Positions 11,495 to 20,528 are shown, numbered from the stretch's first letter. The stretch: DNA of 44,136 bases from UBA964 sp031382085 (GCA_031382085.1 JANMYM010000003.1:1-44136); one strand, 5' to 3'. Translations and numbers: made by a program. The notes: generated by a model not told the origin, from the letters alone.

Positions 11495-11548
11495 CACCGC
11501 GAACTCAACGTCTTCGTTGGCAAATGGCGTGTGCAGGGCGACTCCTAA
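11495..11548 (+). pseudogene. Possible DUF1579-like fragment
   Basis: Eighteen codons read HRELNVFVGKWRVQGDS then stop, which resembles the N-terminal 'LxxFVGxWxxxG' start of DUF1579-type proteins. No start codon or continuation is visible, so it would be a remnant. The rest of 11463-11666 shows nothing I can support. The match is short and could be chance. Confidence 0.25.
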
Positions 11549-11666
11549 TTTCACGCGCTTTTTCGACAACGGTGACTAACACGCACAATGCGCTCAGCGT
11601 CTACGACTACTGGTGTAAGCACTGGTTTCCGCCGCCGATTTTGAGTGCAATTGAACAGCCGGCTGA

Positions 11667-11993
11667 TCAGCCACCCAGAAGTCTTCGCGCCAACAGAGTT
11701 TGCATGTCTCGCCGTCCGTCAGCGATGAGATAGATAACCACTCGTTGTTCCACGACTCGATGAATCAGACGATAGGGCTTGCAGTAGATCTGCCGATATT
11801 GTTGATCGCCCAGGGCGCGGAGTTCTTTGGGGGGCGAGCCGCGAGTTGGCTCGACTGTTAGGCCATCGGCAATGTCAAGTATTCGGCTTAAGACATTTTC
11901 GGCGCTGCGTTGCGAATCATACTTCGCAATGTATGTGACAATATCTTCCAGGTCGCGCTCCGCGTCCTCAGTCAGGACGACCTGAAACGACAT
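11667..11993 (-). CDS. ParE/RelE-family toxin
   Basis: The 108-residue protein has the ParE/RelE layout: VVLTEDAERDLEDIVTYIAK at the N-terminus, NVLSRILDIADGL, a PPKELRALGDQQYRQI segment and the C-terminal RLIHRVVEQRVVIYLIADGR strands. Family members poison gyrase (ParE) or cut mRNA on the ribosome (RelE), and sequence alone does not decide between them. Its ATG overlaps the antitoxin stop by one base (TAATG), so translation is coupled. In contrast to the array near tmRNA, the antitoxin comes first here. Confidence 0.88.
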   Translation of the reverse strand: MSFQVVLTEDAERDLEDIVTYIAKYDSQRSAENVLSRILDIADGLTVEPTRGSPPKELRALGDQQYRQIYCKPYRLIHRVVEQRVVIYLIADGRRDMQTLLARRLLGG

Positions 11994-12271
11994 TAGCCCT
12001 CCGTAGTCGTCGCCGCGCGAACTCTTTTGGCAACATTGGCTGGCGATTTCACCCGACCTTGACTGAGTTGTTGATTGCCGAGCGCCAGGATTTTCAACAA
12101 TGCCAACGTCTCCTGGGTCTGCTCGTACGATGCGACATCCTGCAGCACGGCTTTAGCCTCACCATTTTGAGTGATGACCATCGGCTGACGCCGATCAGCC
12201 AGATCTTGCAGGATTTCCGCAGCGTTGGCTTTCAGATAGCTAATGGGCTTGATTTGTGTTGAATAACGCAT
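11993..12271 (-). CDS. Phd/YefM-family antitoxin
   Basis: From the ATG at 12271 this is a 92-residue protein beginning MRYSTQIKPISYLKANAAEI, the typical Phd/YefM N-terminus that folds into the DNA-binding part. It is followed by VITQNGEAKAVLQDVASYEQ, another family hallmark. A longer frame runs to 12346, but the extra 25 residues do not belong to the family, so the internal start is preferred. The C-terminal part should bind the ParE-type toxin encoded immediately downstream. The pair is a conventional type II module, separate from the array near tmRNA. Confidence 0.87.
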   Translation of the reverse strand: MRYSTQIKPISYLKANAAEILQDLADRRQPMVITQNGEAKAVLQDVASYEQTQETLALLKILALGNQQLSQGRVKSPANVAKRVRAATTTEG

Positions 12272-12366
12272 GGACTGAATATAGTCCTTTAACGGTCTGC
12301 TGGCAAGGAGTCGCGCTCCTAACTCAAGGAAGCTAAGTAACACCAAATCCGTATTGTTATGGCCTG

Positions 12367-14787
12367 TTATTTCGCGCCGAAAGAGTAGCTCGCCGTCAAT
12401 CCATACGTCGCCCTTTCGCCCTGCGTCACGTTAGGCAGGAAGGCAGCGCTGGTCGCATTGAGTGGTGGCTGGAAGATCACCGCCGACACGAATTGTTCGT
12501 CGAGGACATTGCGACCCCAGAGCGCGACATCGAGCGGACCTTTGCGCACGCCGATGCGCGCGTTGACAATCGTGCGCGACGGAATCGTGGTTAGACCGAT
12601 GGTCAAGGCATTGGTCGCCGAGGTGTAACTGCCGTCGGTCCGCGCATACATCGACCAGTCGCCGGATAGCGGTGTATCGAATGCCACATAGACGCTGGCG
12701 AGCCTGTTAGGCGAACGCGGCAGCGGCTTCCCCGAAATATCCGGCAGGGTCGCACCGCGGAACACCAATGACGGGCAGAACCCGAGCGCCGCGGCCGGTA
12801 TCGTCGTGCCGGTGCCGCCGCAATAGCGCAGCACACCCGCGTCGACCGTCCCGCTCTTGAAATGCGTCGGCGAATACGAGTAGGTCATGCCCAACTGCAG
12901 TTTGTCGGTCGCCGCAAAGTTCACGCTCAGCTCGAAGCCTTTGGAGGTCGCATCGCCGACGTTCTGCACCAGATTGGTGATCAGCGGTGCGGGCGGCGTC
13001 GCTGGGATCTGAATTCCCGTGTAGTCGATGAAAAACACAGCGAGTTCGGTACCGACGCGGCGATTCAACCATTCTGCTTTCCAGCCGATTTCGTAGGTCT
13101 TGTTCTCTGCTGGATTGTAGACCTGCAGGTCCGCGGGCACCGGCAAGTTGCCTGCTACCGCATCTGTTTTGCCGTTGAAATAGCCGGATATCACGCCCTT
13201 GGCGGCTGATGCATAAAAGTGCTGCGACGCTGATAGCGTGTAATCCGCGTGCGTGCGCCAGGTGGTGTAATCGAACGTGCGCTGTTGATAGGTTACAGGA
13301 CCCAGCACGGCATTCTGGCGCTCGCGATTTTCCCGGTCACGACGCAGCTCCGCGCCAACTGTGAATGCGTCCGTCGGCTTGAATTCGACCGAACCAAAGT
13401 ACGCGCCCTGGTAGTCCTGGGCGACAAATCGCGAGAGCTCCACCATGACGTGAGTTGGATCCCTGGAAACTGCCGCGACTGGATTGCCTTGAATCAGGAA
13501 GAAAATGTCTGACTGCGGCCGCTCGCCGGCCGCAAGGTTACGGCCGTCGTAAGCCAGGCGGCCTTTGCTGATGAAATCATTCTTGCTGAGAAATCCACCA
13601 ATGCCCCACACAAATCGGTCGCCAACCTTGCCTTCCAGGCGCAGCTCCTGGGTCTTGGTTTGCGTTTCACCCTGGCCCGAACCTACGAACACGGGCAGCG
13701 CCTGCTGTCGCAACACCACGGTCGGCGCCGTGTTGTTGACAATGTTGAAGGTGTAGCCGCGGCCATTGTTGAAGCCGAGTGCGTTGTCCGAGGCATTGTC
13801 GGTGGCGGCGTTATAAGTCGAGGTCTGGCTCTTCAGTGTGACCGGACCGAAGTCATAGCTCATATCGAGGGACACCAGCGTGACCTTGCGCGAAAACGCC
13901 AGTGAATCGGGATTCGCCGCGAGTGTCGGCGAGACCGGCAGGTCACCACAGAAGGCGCTGAGCGGTCGCCCCGTCGGTCCACAGTTGTAAGCCGGAACAA
14001 TGTACGCAGGCGAAGAGTCGCGCACGTCGTCGGTATGGTAGGCAAACACCTTGGCAAGGAATTTCTCGTTAGGCGCAAATTCCAGCGCGGTCGACACGTT
14101 CTTGGTTTCAAAGCCGCCTAAACCGCCGCTGGGTTCGGCCTGATTGTCCCAGCTGCCATCGAACGAGTGATAGCTCGCCGCAACCCGCGCGCGAAACGTG
14201 TCGGACACAGGCCCCGAGACCATCAGGCGAACTTCCCGCCGGTTGTCGCTACCTAACGTCGCCGCCACCTTGCTCGCGAAAGATTTCGTGGGCGCCGCAG
14301 GTACATAGTTGATGGCGCCGTTGAAAGCATTGTGGCCGTAGAGCGCCGACTGCGGACCTTTGACCACTTCGATGCGATCGACATCCAGAATTTCGAGATT
14401 GGTCGCATTCAAATTGGTCAGATAAACGCCACCATAAAAAACGGCGACATTTCGATCCGGGCTGCCAAGGTTGGTCTGCGAGATGCCGCGGATAACGGGG
14501 GTACCCAGCTGGCTCTGAATTGCATCAAAATAGGTCAAGCCTGGCGTGAACAGTGCGACGTCATAGAGGTTCTGGATGCCTTTGGCCTCGATGTCCTTGC
14601 TGGTCAGCACCGACACGGCAACAGGCACATCGATCAGCGTCTCCTCGCGCTTTCTTGCGGTGACAATAATTTCCTCGAGCCCCACGGAGCTTCTGGGAGA
14701 TTCCTGTGCTGCCGCAACCCCGGACACGATACCGCATGCCAGAACGACGCCCAACCCGACGCACATAAAGTTGTCTACGCGCTGCAT
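12367..14787 (-). CDS. TonB-dependent outer-membrane receptor 1
   Basis: This 806-residue receptor has a signal peptide (about 1-27, with a small-residue cleavage region GVAAAQ) and EEIIVTARKREETLIDVPVA at the start of the plug. The plug continues through FTPGLTYFDA, RGISQTNLG and VEVVKGPQSALYG-like segments to about residue 160. A 22-strand barrel ends in an aromatic residue-rich tail (YGLTASYSFGAK). The plug sequence is of the family seen in catabolic clusters for hydrophobic substrates; no siderophore-specific feature is visible. It probably imports the substrate of the neighbouring enzymes. A CCCG-N5-CGGG palindrome lies about 130 bp upstream of its start and is shared with two other promoters of the cluster. 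Confidence 0.93.
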   Translation of the reverse strand: MQRVDNFMCVGLGVVLACGIVSGVAAAQESPRSSVGLEEIIVTARKREETLIDVPVAVSVLTSKDIEAKGIQNLYDVALFTPGLTYFDAIQSQLGTPVIRGISQTNLGSPDRNVAVFYGGVYLTNLNATNLEILDVDRIEVVKGPQSALYGHNAFNGAINYVPAAPTKSFASKVAATLGSDNRREVRLMVSGPVSDTFRARVAASYHSFDGSWDNQAEPSGGLGGFETKNVSTALEFAPNEKFLAKVFAYHTDDVRDSSPAYIVPAYNCGPTGRPLSAFCGDLPVSPTLAANPDSLAFSRKVTLVSLDMSYDFGPVTLKSQTSTYNAATDNASDNALGFNNGRGYTFNIVNNTAPTVVLRQQALPVFVGSGQGETQTKTQELRLEGKVGDRFVWGIGGFLSKNDFISKGRLAYDGRNLAAGERPQSDIFFLIQGNPVAAVSRDPTHVMVELSRFVAQDYQGAYFGSVEFKPTDAFTVGAELRRDRENRERQNAVLGPVTYQQRTFDYTTWRTHADYTLSASQHFYASAAKGVISGYFNGKTDAVAGNLPVPADLQVYNPAENKTYEIGWKAEWLNRRVGTELAVFFIDYTGIQIPATPPAPLITNLVQNVGDATSKGFELSVNFAATDKLQLGMTYSYSPTHFKSGTVDAGVLRYCGGTGTTIPAAALGFCPSLVFRGATLPDISGKPLPRSPNRLASVYVAFDTPLSGDWSMYARTDGSYTSATNALTIGLTTIPSRTIVNARIGVRKGPLDVALWGRNVLDEQFVSAVIFQPPLNATSAAFLPNVTQGERATYGLTASYSFGAK

Positions 14788-14916
14788 AAATTCCCCCGAA
14801 AATGACGTTAGACCATCAGGCCAAAGTACTCCGTTTGGCGGCGAATACTCTACCCCCCGGAACGATTCAATACTAGCGCCCGAAATCGACGCCCCGGAAC
14901 ACCCGCCGGTCGTTCT

Positions 14917-14930
14917 CCCGGCATTCGGGC
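14917..14930. promoter_or_regulatory. Candidate operator 1 (CCCGGCATTCGGGC)
   Basis: The palindrome CCCG-GCATT-CGGGC lies in the gap between the TonB receptor start (14787) and the end of the IclR gene (14955). Closely similar sequences occur at 18199-18212 and 21184-21217 in two divergent promoter regions. The three sites together suggest binding by a local regulator, most likely one of the two IclR proteins. Confidence 0.45.
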
Positions 14931-14954
14931 ATAAATTGCGACCCTATGCCAATA

Positions 14955-15686
14955 TCAGATCATGGAATCCGCAATGTCCTTGGCGAGCGTCCGTAACTCG
15001 ACGATCCAGCACCGCAGCGCCGTACCACGGGCCGAGTACAGCAATGCGCCACGCATGGAGAGACATGCAATCAATTCGCCCGCGACGAGGACTGGCACGC
15101 TGACATGCACTGCGCGTTGCAAACGCCGAACCTGACAGACATAGCCCGCACGGCGCAGCGCGGCGGCGCGGGCGCCGCCACGCACTGTTTTTCGGTACGC
15201 CATGAAAAGCGCTTTTTCGCACGAGCGCCTGGCCTGCAATTGACTACCGGCTACGTGTCGCTCGCCCGACGCGGGCCAGTTGCTATCGGTCGACGCCCGC
15301 ACGCTCAGATGATTGTTAGCTTCGGTGACCAGCAACACCGGCAATCCGAGACGTCGCGTCCACTCCGCCATGCGCGGCAGCGCGATTTGGTCGACCAGCT
15401 TGTCGTCGTGAAATCCGGCGCTCAATCGGCGGACACCGGCTGCCAGCACGAACTGGTGCCCCAAGTCGTCATGACGCAGCAGGTCAAGATCGGTGAGTAC
15501 CATCAGAATCCGATGCGCGGTGGAATATTTCAGCCCGAGCTTGCGGGCCATGACCGAGTTGGTTGTCACGCCGACGCGATTGGTCTCGGCAAGCATGCGC
15601 AAACCCCGGGTCAATGCCTGCAGATTTTCGCGGGCCGAGGTCCGTGCGGTGCCTGATCGTGACTTTCGCAGTGCTATCACTCCCAC
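14955..15686 (-). CDS. IclR-family transcriptional regulator, minus strand
   Basis: The N-terminal part shows the IclR helix-turn-helix (LQALTRGLRMLAE then TTNSVMARKLGLKYSTAHRI and LLRHDDLGHQFVLAAGVRRL). The C-terminal effector domain covers ALPRMAEWTRRLGLPVLLVT to VSVPVLVAGELIACLSMR. I place the start at the GTG at 15686 (243 residues). The frame stays open to 15782 with an ATG at 15728 and another GTG at 15680, so the start is uncertain. IclR proteins usually repress or activate aromatic or acyl catabolism genes. Its 5' end overlaps that of a second, divergent IclR gene. The mid-domain YRKTVRGGARAAALRRAGYV resembles MhpR-like relatives only loosely. Confidence 0.8.
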   Translation of the reverse strand: MGVIALRKSRSGTARTSARENLQALTRGLRMLAETNRVGVTTNSVMARKLGLKYSTAHRILMVLTDLDLLRHDDLGHQFVLAAGVRRLSAGFHDDKLVDQIALPRMAEWTRRLGLPVLLVTEANNHLSVRASTDSNWPASGERHVAGSQLQARRSCEKALFMAYRKTVRGGARAAALRRAGYVCQVRRLQRAVHVSVPVLVAGELIACLSMRGALLYSARGTALRCWIVELRTLAKDIADSMI

Positions 15687-16488
15687 AGAGCATAGGCGAG
15701 CCCAGCCGCTTCGTGAAGCGGATGACATCAAGTCGCTGCGCCACGGAATCGAGGCGCTGCGTATGGCCGCGTCGCGTGGCACCGTATCAACGACCGAGGT
15801 TGCAACCGCGTGCGGAGTCTCGCGTCCCGCCGGCTATCGGCTGCTGCAAACCTTGCAACGCGAGGGGTATTTGGCTGCGCAAGGCACCGGTCGACAAATT
15901 CGCTATCGGCTAACACTACGGGTTCGCGAACTCAGCCATGGTTATGAAGGCGGCGTGCTGGTGCTTGATGCCGCCATCCCGATCATGATCGAGTGGACTC
16001 GCGAAAATGGCTGGCCGCTCGCGTTGTCAACGCCAGCTGGCGACCATAGTATCTGCCGATTCGCGACCGATCCCACGGCCGCCCGCGCGCTGATACGTTA
16101 TCGAGCCGGCGTGACCATGACGGCACTCATGTCCGCCAGCGCCATGGTTTGCCTGGCCTACCAGTCCGCCGCGATCCAGACCGAGGCAATACGCCGTATG
16201 ATCGGAGCACCCCTGCCCGCATACGCCCGCGCACGCAGTTCAGCGGACATTGCAACACTGCTTCAGCAGACACGCCGCAACGGCTACGCGGCCTTTTACC
16301 CCGATGGGTTGCGGGAAGCGAGCCTCGCAGTGCCTGTCTGGCTGGATGGGGCTTTAAGCGCCAGTCTCGCAATGCGCTTCATGTTAGTCGCGGCCGGCGG
16401 CAGTAGCGGACACGCGCAGCGGCTGCGGATCCTGCGCGGTCTGTGCGAACGCATAACAAGCCGTGCCGAGGTCTTGCTGCACGCCTGA
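15649..16488 (+). CDS. IclR-family transcriptional regulator, plus strand
   Basis: It encodes 279 residues from the GTG at 15649. HGIEALRMAASRGTVSTTEV and ATACGVSRPAGYRLLQTLQR form the helix-turn-helix; the effector domain follows with PIMIEWTRENGWPLALSTPA to LREASLAVPVWLDGALSASL. The frame extends upstream to 15493, but that extension lies inside the coding part of the opposite IclR gene and does not resemble the family. No in-frame ATG is available near the domain start, hence the GTG. The two regulators share layout but differ clearly in sequence, so they are not a recent duplication. Confidence 0.82.
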   Translation: MPDRDFRSAITPTEHRRAQPLREADDIKSLRHGIEALRMAASRGTVSTTEVATACGVSRPAGYRLLQTLQREGYLAAQGTGRQIRYRLTLRVRELSHGYEGGVLVLDAAIPIMIEWTRENGWPLALSTPAGDHSICRFATDPTAARALIRYRAGVTMTALMSASAMVCLAYQSAAIQTEAIRRMIGAPLPAYARARSSADIATLLQQTRRNGYAAFYPDGLREASLAVPVWLDGALSASLAMRFMLVAAGGSSGHAQRLRILRGLCERITSRAEVLLHA

Positions 16489-16498
16489 TGGGAGGCAG

Positions 16499-17377
16499 TC
16501 AAATATAAGGAAAAAACGGTCCATCGGGACGCTGGCCGACCGGCACCTGCGCAAGATCGACACCTGGCACGCGCATGCTGAGCGCATCAGGCCGCCACAC
16601 CACATCGTCACCCGCCCAGCGCGTAGTAAAGGCGATGCGCGGACGATCCGATTTGTTAGGCAGGGAGCCGTGCAGCGTATAGGGATGAATCAGCAACGCG
16701 TCGCCCGCGCGAAAATCCCAGGTAATGGGCTCATACTCACCCGCGGCGATCAGCGCATCGACGTCTGGCATGGCCGCGTAACCCGCCGGAATGGCTCCCT
16801 GCTGCGCCACATACACGGGCGGCCGAAACATCAGCGGATTGCGGTGGCTGCCGCGAATACAGCGTAGCGGCGCCATGGTCTGATCGACGTCAGACATGGC
16901 GATCCACAGTGACGGAATTTGCATGCCCTTGCACGGAAATGCCGCGATGTCGTGATGCCAGGGCGTACCCGCACCGTCCGCCAAGGGGTCGTGTATGAAT
17001 GTCAGGTCATACCAATACTGAAGTCGTCGTGCGCCGATAACCGCCGCCACAACCGGAGCCACGTCGGCATCGGTAAAGAAACTGCGCACCACGGGATCCT
17101 GGCGCCACAACCAGCGCATGGTGAATCGGCCGGGTGCATAGCTATATTCTGCGGCGCCATGGTGGCCGTCCCCAGACGCCATGGCGGAGTGTTTGCCTGC
17201 GGGATCGCGCGCCGGTCCTTGCTGCAGTGTGGCGCGCGCACTGCGCAGTGCCCGGACGAGACGCTTGACCCAATCCGGGCCCAGAAGTCCAGGCACCTTG
17301 ACGACGCCATCACGTGCATAGGTTGCGGCGAACTCGGGCAATAGTTCCGCTGCAAATTGAGACTGACTCATATCCAT
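16499..17377 (-). CDS. Phytanoyl-CoA dioxygenase-family enzyme 1
   Basis: The 292-residue product belongs to the PhyH family of Fe(II)/2-oxoglutarate oxygenases. The iron ligands are visible as His and Asp in PWHHDIAAF and the distal His in IHPYTLHGSLPNKSDRPR, whose Arg would bind 2-oxoglutarate. Such enzymes hydroxylate small or lipid-like substrates. The start is the ATG at 17377 or that at 17371; a longer frame to 17488 overlaps the SDR gene and is unlikely. The stop of the SDR gene is only 4 bp upstream, so both are in one operon. The substrate is not predictable. Confidence 0.9.
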   Translation of the reverse strand: MDMSQSQFAAELLPEFAATYARDGVVKVPGLLGPDWVKRLVRALRSARATLQQGPARDPAGKHSAMASGDGHHGAAEYSYAPGRFTMRWLWRQDPVVRSFFTDADVAPVVAAVIGARRLQYWYDLTFIHDPLADGAGTPWHHDIAAFPCKGMQIPSLWIAMSDVDQTMAPLRCIRGSHRNPLMFRPPVYVAQQGAIPAGYAAMPDVDALIAAGEYEPITWDFRAGDALLIHPYTLHGSLPNKSDRPRIAFTTRWAGDDVVWRPDALSMRVPGVDLAQVPVGQRPDGPFFPYI

Positions 17378-17381
17378 CTCG

Positions 17382-18143
17382 TTAGGCCGATTGCCCGCCA
17401 TCGACAGCCAGCATCGCGCCATTGACGTATTGATTGTTAGGTGAAGCAAGGAAAAGCACGGCGGCGGCAATGTCCCTTGGACTGCCAATGCGGGCGAGGC
17501 CGTATTTCTGAATTAACATGCTACTCAGCACTGCAAAATCCGCGGCACTCGCCACGTTGCTGCGCATCATGTCCGTGTCAACCGGACCTGGCAGGACCGC
17601 GTTGACCCGAATACCGTAGCGCCGCTGCCCGCAATGGAGCGCCGCGACACGAGTCAAGGCCAGTACCGCCGATTTCGACACGCCGTAGGCGGGCGAGTCC
17701 GCATGCAGCCGGGCTGCGACCGCCGACGATACGTTGACGATTGCACCGCCGCCCGTGTCTTTCATCGCCTGGATCGCGTGCTGACAGCCTAGAAACATGC
17801 CATCGGCATTGACCGCAAAATGCGCGCGCCAGTCGTCAAGCGTCGTGTTTTCCAGATCCAGGCCGGCCTTGAGGTAGCCGGCATTGTTGACCAGGACATC
17901 GATTCGACCATGCGTTGTCAGCACCGCTGTCATCATCTGGCGCCAGTCCGCGTCCTGACTCACATCAAGCTTGATAAATTGTGACTGTGGTCCGAGGCGC
18001 AGTGCCAATGCACGCCCCTGGTCAACGCGGATCCCGGTGAGGATGACGTGAGCGCCGGCCGCCGCAAACTGCGCGGCGATTTCGCTGCCTATGCCACCGT
18101 CCGCGCCTGTGACCGCGACCACCCGATTGTCAAACTCACCCAT
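17382..18143 (-). CDS. Short-chain dehydrogenase/reductase (SDR)
   Basis: From the ATG at 18143 the protein has 253 residues, the usual SDR length. It shows the cofactor motif TGADGGIGSE near residue 13, NNAG in the middle, and the catalytic Ser (VNVSSA), Tyr and Lys (AYGVSKSA). The C-terminus PNNQYVNGAMLAVDGGQSA is typical of the classical family. The Asp/Arg pattern after the second strand (TGIRVDQGRA) does not settle NAD versus NADP. It leads the operon with the PhyH enzyme and is divergent from the MFS gene. The upstream frame extension to 18449 is not part of the gene. Confidence 0.92.
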   Translation of the reverse strand: MGEFDNRVVAVTGADGGIGSEIAAQFAAAGAHVILTGIRVDQGRALALRLGPQSQFIKLDVSQDADWRQMMTAVLTTHGRIDVLVNNAGYLKAGLDLENTTLDDWRAHFAVNADGMFLGCQHAIQAMKDTGGGAIVNVSSAVAARLHADSPAYGVSKSAVLALTRVAALHCGQRRYGIRVNAVLPGPVDTDMMRSNVASAADFAVLSSMLIQKYGLARIGSPRDIAAAVLFLASPNNQYVNGAMLAVDGGQSA

Positions 18144-18198
18144 GGACACAGGTGTACCGACTATTGCCTCACGCTGTCGACCCCGCAGCCGACGCCAT

Positions 18199-18212
18199 CC
18201 CGGAATGCGGGC
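18199..18212. promoter_or_regulatory. Candidate operator 2 (CCCGGAATGCGGGC)
   Basis: This palindrome, CCCG-GAATG-CGGGC, lies in the 128-bp divergent region between the SDR start (18143) and the MFS start (18272). It matches operators 1 and 3 and could control both directions. Confidence 0.5.
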
Positions 18213-18271
18213 GTAGTTGCGCGAGCGGCCGTGCGAAAATGAGTGGTGTAGTGACCCGCAGGAGGCGCTGA

Positions 18272-19663
18272 ATGGGCTGGAAACTGGCATCGCTGCTGGC
18301 TCTGTTAGCTGCGCCAATGGCGGCCAAGCCATGGGTGCCTGCGCTGCTGGCAATTGCAGTTGCCACTTTCGTCCTGAGCATGCTGCCACGCACGACGCGG
18401 CCGCTGGTGGCGACTGCAATGCTCGGCATGGCCACCAGCAACGGTGCAATTATTCTTTTTGCCACGGGTGTATTCCAGTCACCCATGACCGAAGAGTTTG
18501 GCTGGAGCCGAACTCAATATTTCACCGCGGTCCAACTCACGATTCCGGGCACGGTGCTGATGGCACCGCTGATTGGCTCCCTGCTGGACCGTTACGGTGT
18601 CCGTCGCGTCGTTCTGCCATCGTTGCTGCTGCTGGCCGCTCTCGTCGGCGCAATGTGGTTCATGTCGAACAGTCTGCTGGTGTTCTACAGCGCTTTTGCA
18701 TTGTTGCCGATTCTCGGTGCCGGTACGTCATCGGCTGCCTGGGCCCGCTTGATTGCAACCTGGTTTCAAAAGCAGCGCGGACTTGCATTGGGCGCTGCGC
18801 TGTCCGGCATGGGCATCGGCGGTGCGTTGCTGTCGCCGTTGCTGCAATGGCTTGTTGACACCTCGGGTTGGCGCAGCGGCTTTGTCAGCATCGCGGCACT
18901 TTTGTTAGGTGTGACACTGCCTGTCGCCTGCCTGTGGCTGCGCGATACGCCGCAGGAGCTTGGGATTGCGCAAGATGGCGTGCCGCTCGACCAAGAGGCC
19001 GATCCGGTGGCCACCGCGTCGGGCGACAAGCCGATACCCCAAACCGGCCTGACCATGAGCGAGACGTTGCGCAATGGACGCTTTTGGCGAATCGGCACAA
19101 TTTTCCTGGTGCTCGGCTTCGCCGTCGGCGGACTGATGTTCCAGCTGATTCCGGTCCTCACCCACAATGGCATGCGCGCGAGCGACGCCGCCGGCGTTGC
19201 AGGCGCGATGGGGCTCGCGCTGGTTGGCGGACGGGCATTTTCGGGATATTTGCTGGATCGGTTGTATGCGCCCCGGGTCGCGATGGCGTTTTTGTTAGGG
19301 CCGATCGCTGGTGCCCTGATGCTTGCGACCGGCGCCAGCGGCTCGCTGGCTACAATTGCCGGATTGCTGATCGGTCTTGCCGCCGGCGCGGAAGTTGACG
19401 TGCTTGCCTTTCTGGTCGCCCGGTATTTCGGGCTGCGCAGCTATGCGCGCAGCTATGGCTGGCTGTACGCGGCCTGGGCAACTGGTTCGGGATTCGGCCC
19501 GCTGCTGGCCGCACAGATTTATGATCGCACGGGTGAGTACCGAACGGCACTGCTGACATACGCGGCACTGTTTGGCTTTGCAGCCCTGCTGTTGAAGGGC
19601 TTGGGCGCATATCCGGAGTTAGATACGCGAAAACCGCTGTCGCGGGCTACCAGCGTTTCTTGA
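18272..19663 (+). CDS. MFS transporter 1
   Basis: The 463-residue protein has about 12 hydrophobic segments. The MFS signature region after the second segment is LIGSLLDRYGVRRVVLPSLL, with a related GRAFSGYLLDRLYAPRVAMA in the second half. It resembles the monocarboxylate/oxalate-formate group by its general pattern. It should carry a small acid or the breakdown product across the inner membrane. A GGAGG-like site (CAGGAGGCGCTGA) precedes the ATG. Its 3' end overlaps the convergent BKACE gene by 17 bp. The substrate is unknown. Confidence 0.9.
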   Translation: MGWKLASLLALLAAPMAAKPWVPALLAIAVATFVLSMLPRTTRPLVATAMLGMATSNGAIILFATGVFQSPMTEEFGWSRTQYFTAVQLTIPGTVLMAPLIGSLLDRYGVRRVVLPSLLLLAALVGAMWFMSNSLLVFYSAFALLPILGAGTSSAAWARLIATWFQKQRGLALGAALSGMGIGGALLSPLLQWLVDTSGWRSGFVSIAALLLGVTLPVACLWLRDTPQELGIAQDGVPLDQEADPVATASGDKPIPQTGLTMSETLRNGRFWRIGTIFLVLGFAVGGLMFQLIPVLTHNGMRASDAAGVAGAMGLALVGGRAFSGYLLDRLYAPRVAMAFLLGPIAGALMLATGASGSLATIAGLLIGLAAGAEVDVLAFLVARYFGLRSYARSYGWLYAAWATGSGFGPLLAAQIYDRTGEYRTALLTYAALFGFAALLLKGLGAYPELDTRKPLSRATSVS

Positions 19664-20528
19664 GTCCCAGCTGTGTACGCGTTTCCGCCGGTGTCAGGAC
19701 GCCGAAGTCGATCGACTCCAGTATTTGACGCGCGCGTCTGACCAACTGGCCGTTGCTCGCCAGTTGCCCCTTGCCAAGATAGAGATTGTCTTCCAATCCC
19801 ACGCGGCAATTGCCACCTGCCAATGCCGCCTGCGCAACCATCGGCATTTCGGCGCGTGAAATTGAGAACGCCGCCCAGTCCGCATTGGCTGGCAGCGCGT
19901 TCTTCATCGCGAGCATCGCGTCCATGCTCGCGGGAGCGCCCCAGGCAATACCGAGGCACAACTGGAACAGCGGCCGCCCGTCGATGAGTCCTTTGGCAAT
20001 CAGGTGCCTGGCAATCTCGATCTGGCCGAAATCGAACACCTCGAGTTCCGGCTTGACACCGAGCCGCTGCGCGATCTCAGCCATGCGTTCCAGGTCCCGC
20101 ACCCGATTGACGACCACATTGTTAGCAAAGTTCATGCTGCCGCAATCAAGCGTACACATTTCAGGCAGCAGTTCTTCAATGTGCCGCATGCGCTCCGCGG
20201 GTGTGGCGAGATCCGTCCCAGCAACCATGCGTGAGGGATCATCGTCAGCAAGATTCAACTGCCCACCCATGCCAGCGGTCAGGTTCAGCACGATGTCGGC
20301 ACCACTGTCACGGAGGCGAGCGACCACTTCGCGAAAATGCTCTGGATCACGGCCTCCCAGGCTGGTGCGCGGATCACGCACGTGCACGTGAACCACGGAT
20401 GCCCCGGCCTCGGCTGCTTCGACACAGGCGGCCGCGATCTGTGCCGGAGTCACAGGCACCTTGTCGCTCTTGCCGACCGTGTCTCCTGCACCGGTGACCG
20501 CACAGGTCAGCATCACCTTGCCACTCAT
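19647..20528 (-). CDS. BKACE-family (DUF849) beta-keto acid cleavage enzyme
   Basis: The 293-residue product has the BKACE hallmarks: an early VTPAQIAAACVEAAEAGASV, then VVHVHVRDPRTS with the two zinc-binding His residues, RLRDSGADIVLNLTAGMGG, and PELEVFDFGQI. Family members (for example Kce) condense a beta-keto acid with acetyl-CoA to give acetoacetate and a new acyl-CoA. That makes it a likely carbon-carbon cleavage step of the pathway. It starts inside the end of the AllA-like gene (ATGA overlap at 20525-20528), so the two form an operon. The keto-acid substrate is unknown. Confidence 0.92.
   Translation of the reverse strand: MSGKVMLTCAVTGAGDTVGKSDKVPVTPAQIAAACVEAAEAGASVVHVHVRDPRTSLGGRDPEHFREVVARLRDSGADIVLNLTAGMGGQLNLADDDPSRMVAGTDLATPAERMRHIEELLPEMCTLDCGSMNFANNVVVNRVRDLERMAEIAQRLGVKPELEVFDFGQIEIARHLIAKGLIDGRPLFQLCLGIAWGAPASMDAMLAMKNALPANADWAAFSISRAEMPMVAQAALAGGNCRVGLEDNLYLGKGQLASNGQLVRRARQILESIDFGVLTPAETRTQLGLKKRW

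Noticed and set aside
18144..18449. Upstream extension of the SDR frame (102 codons)
   Set aside because: It crosses the divergent promoter region and the start of the MFS gene. The SDR cofactor motif begins shortly after the ATG at 18143.
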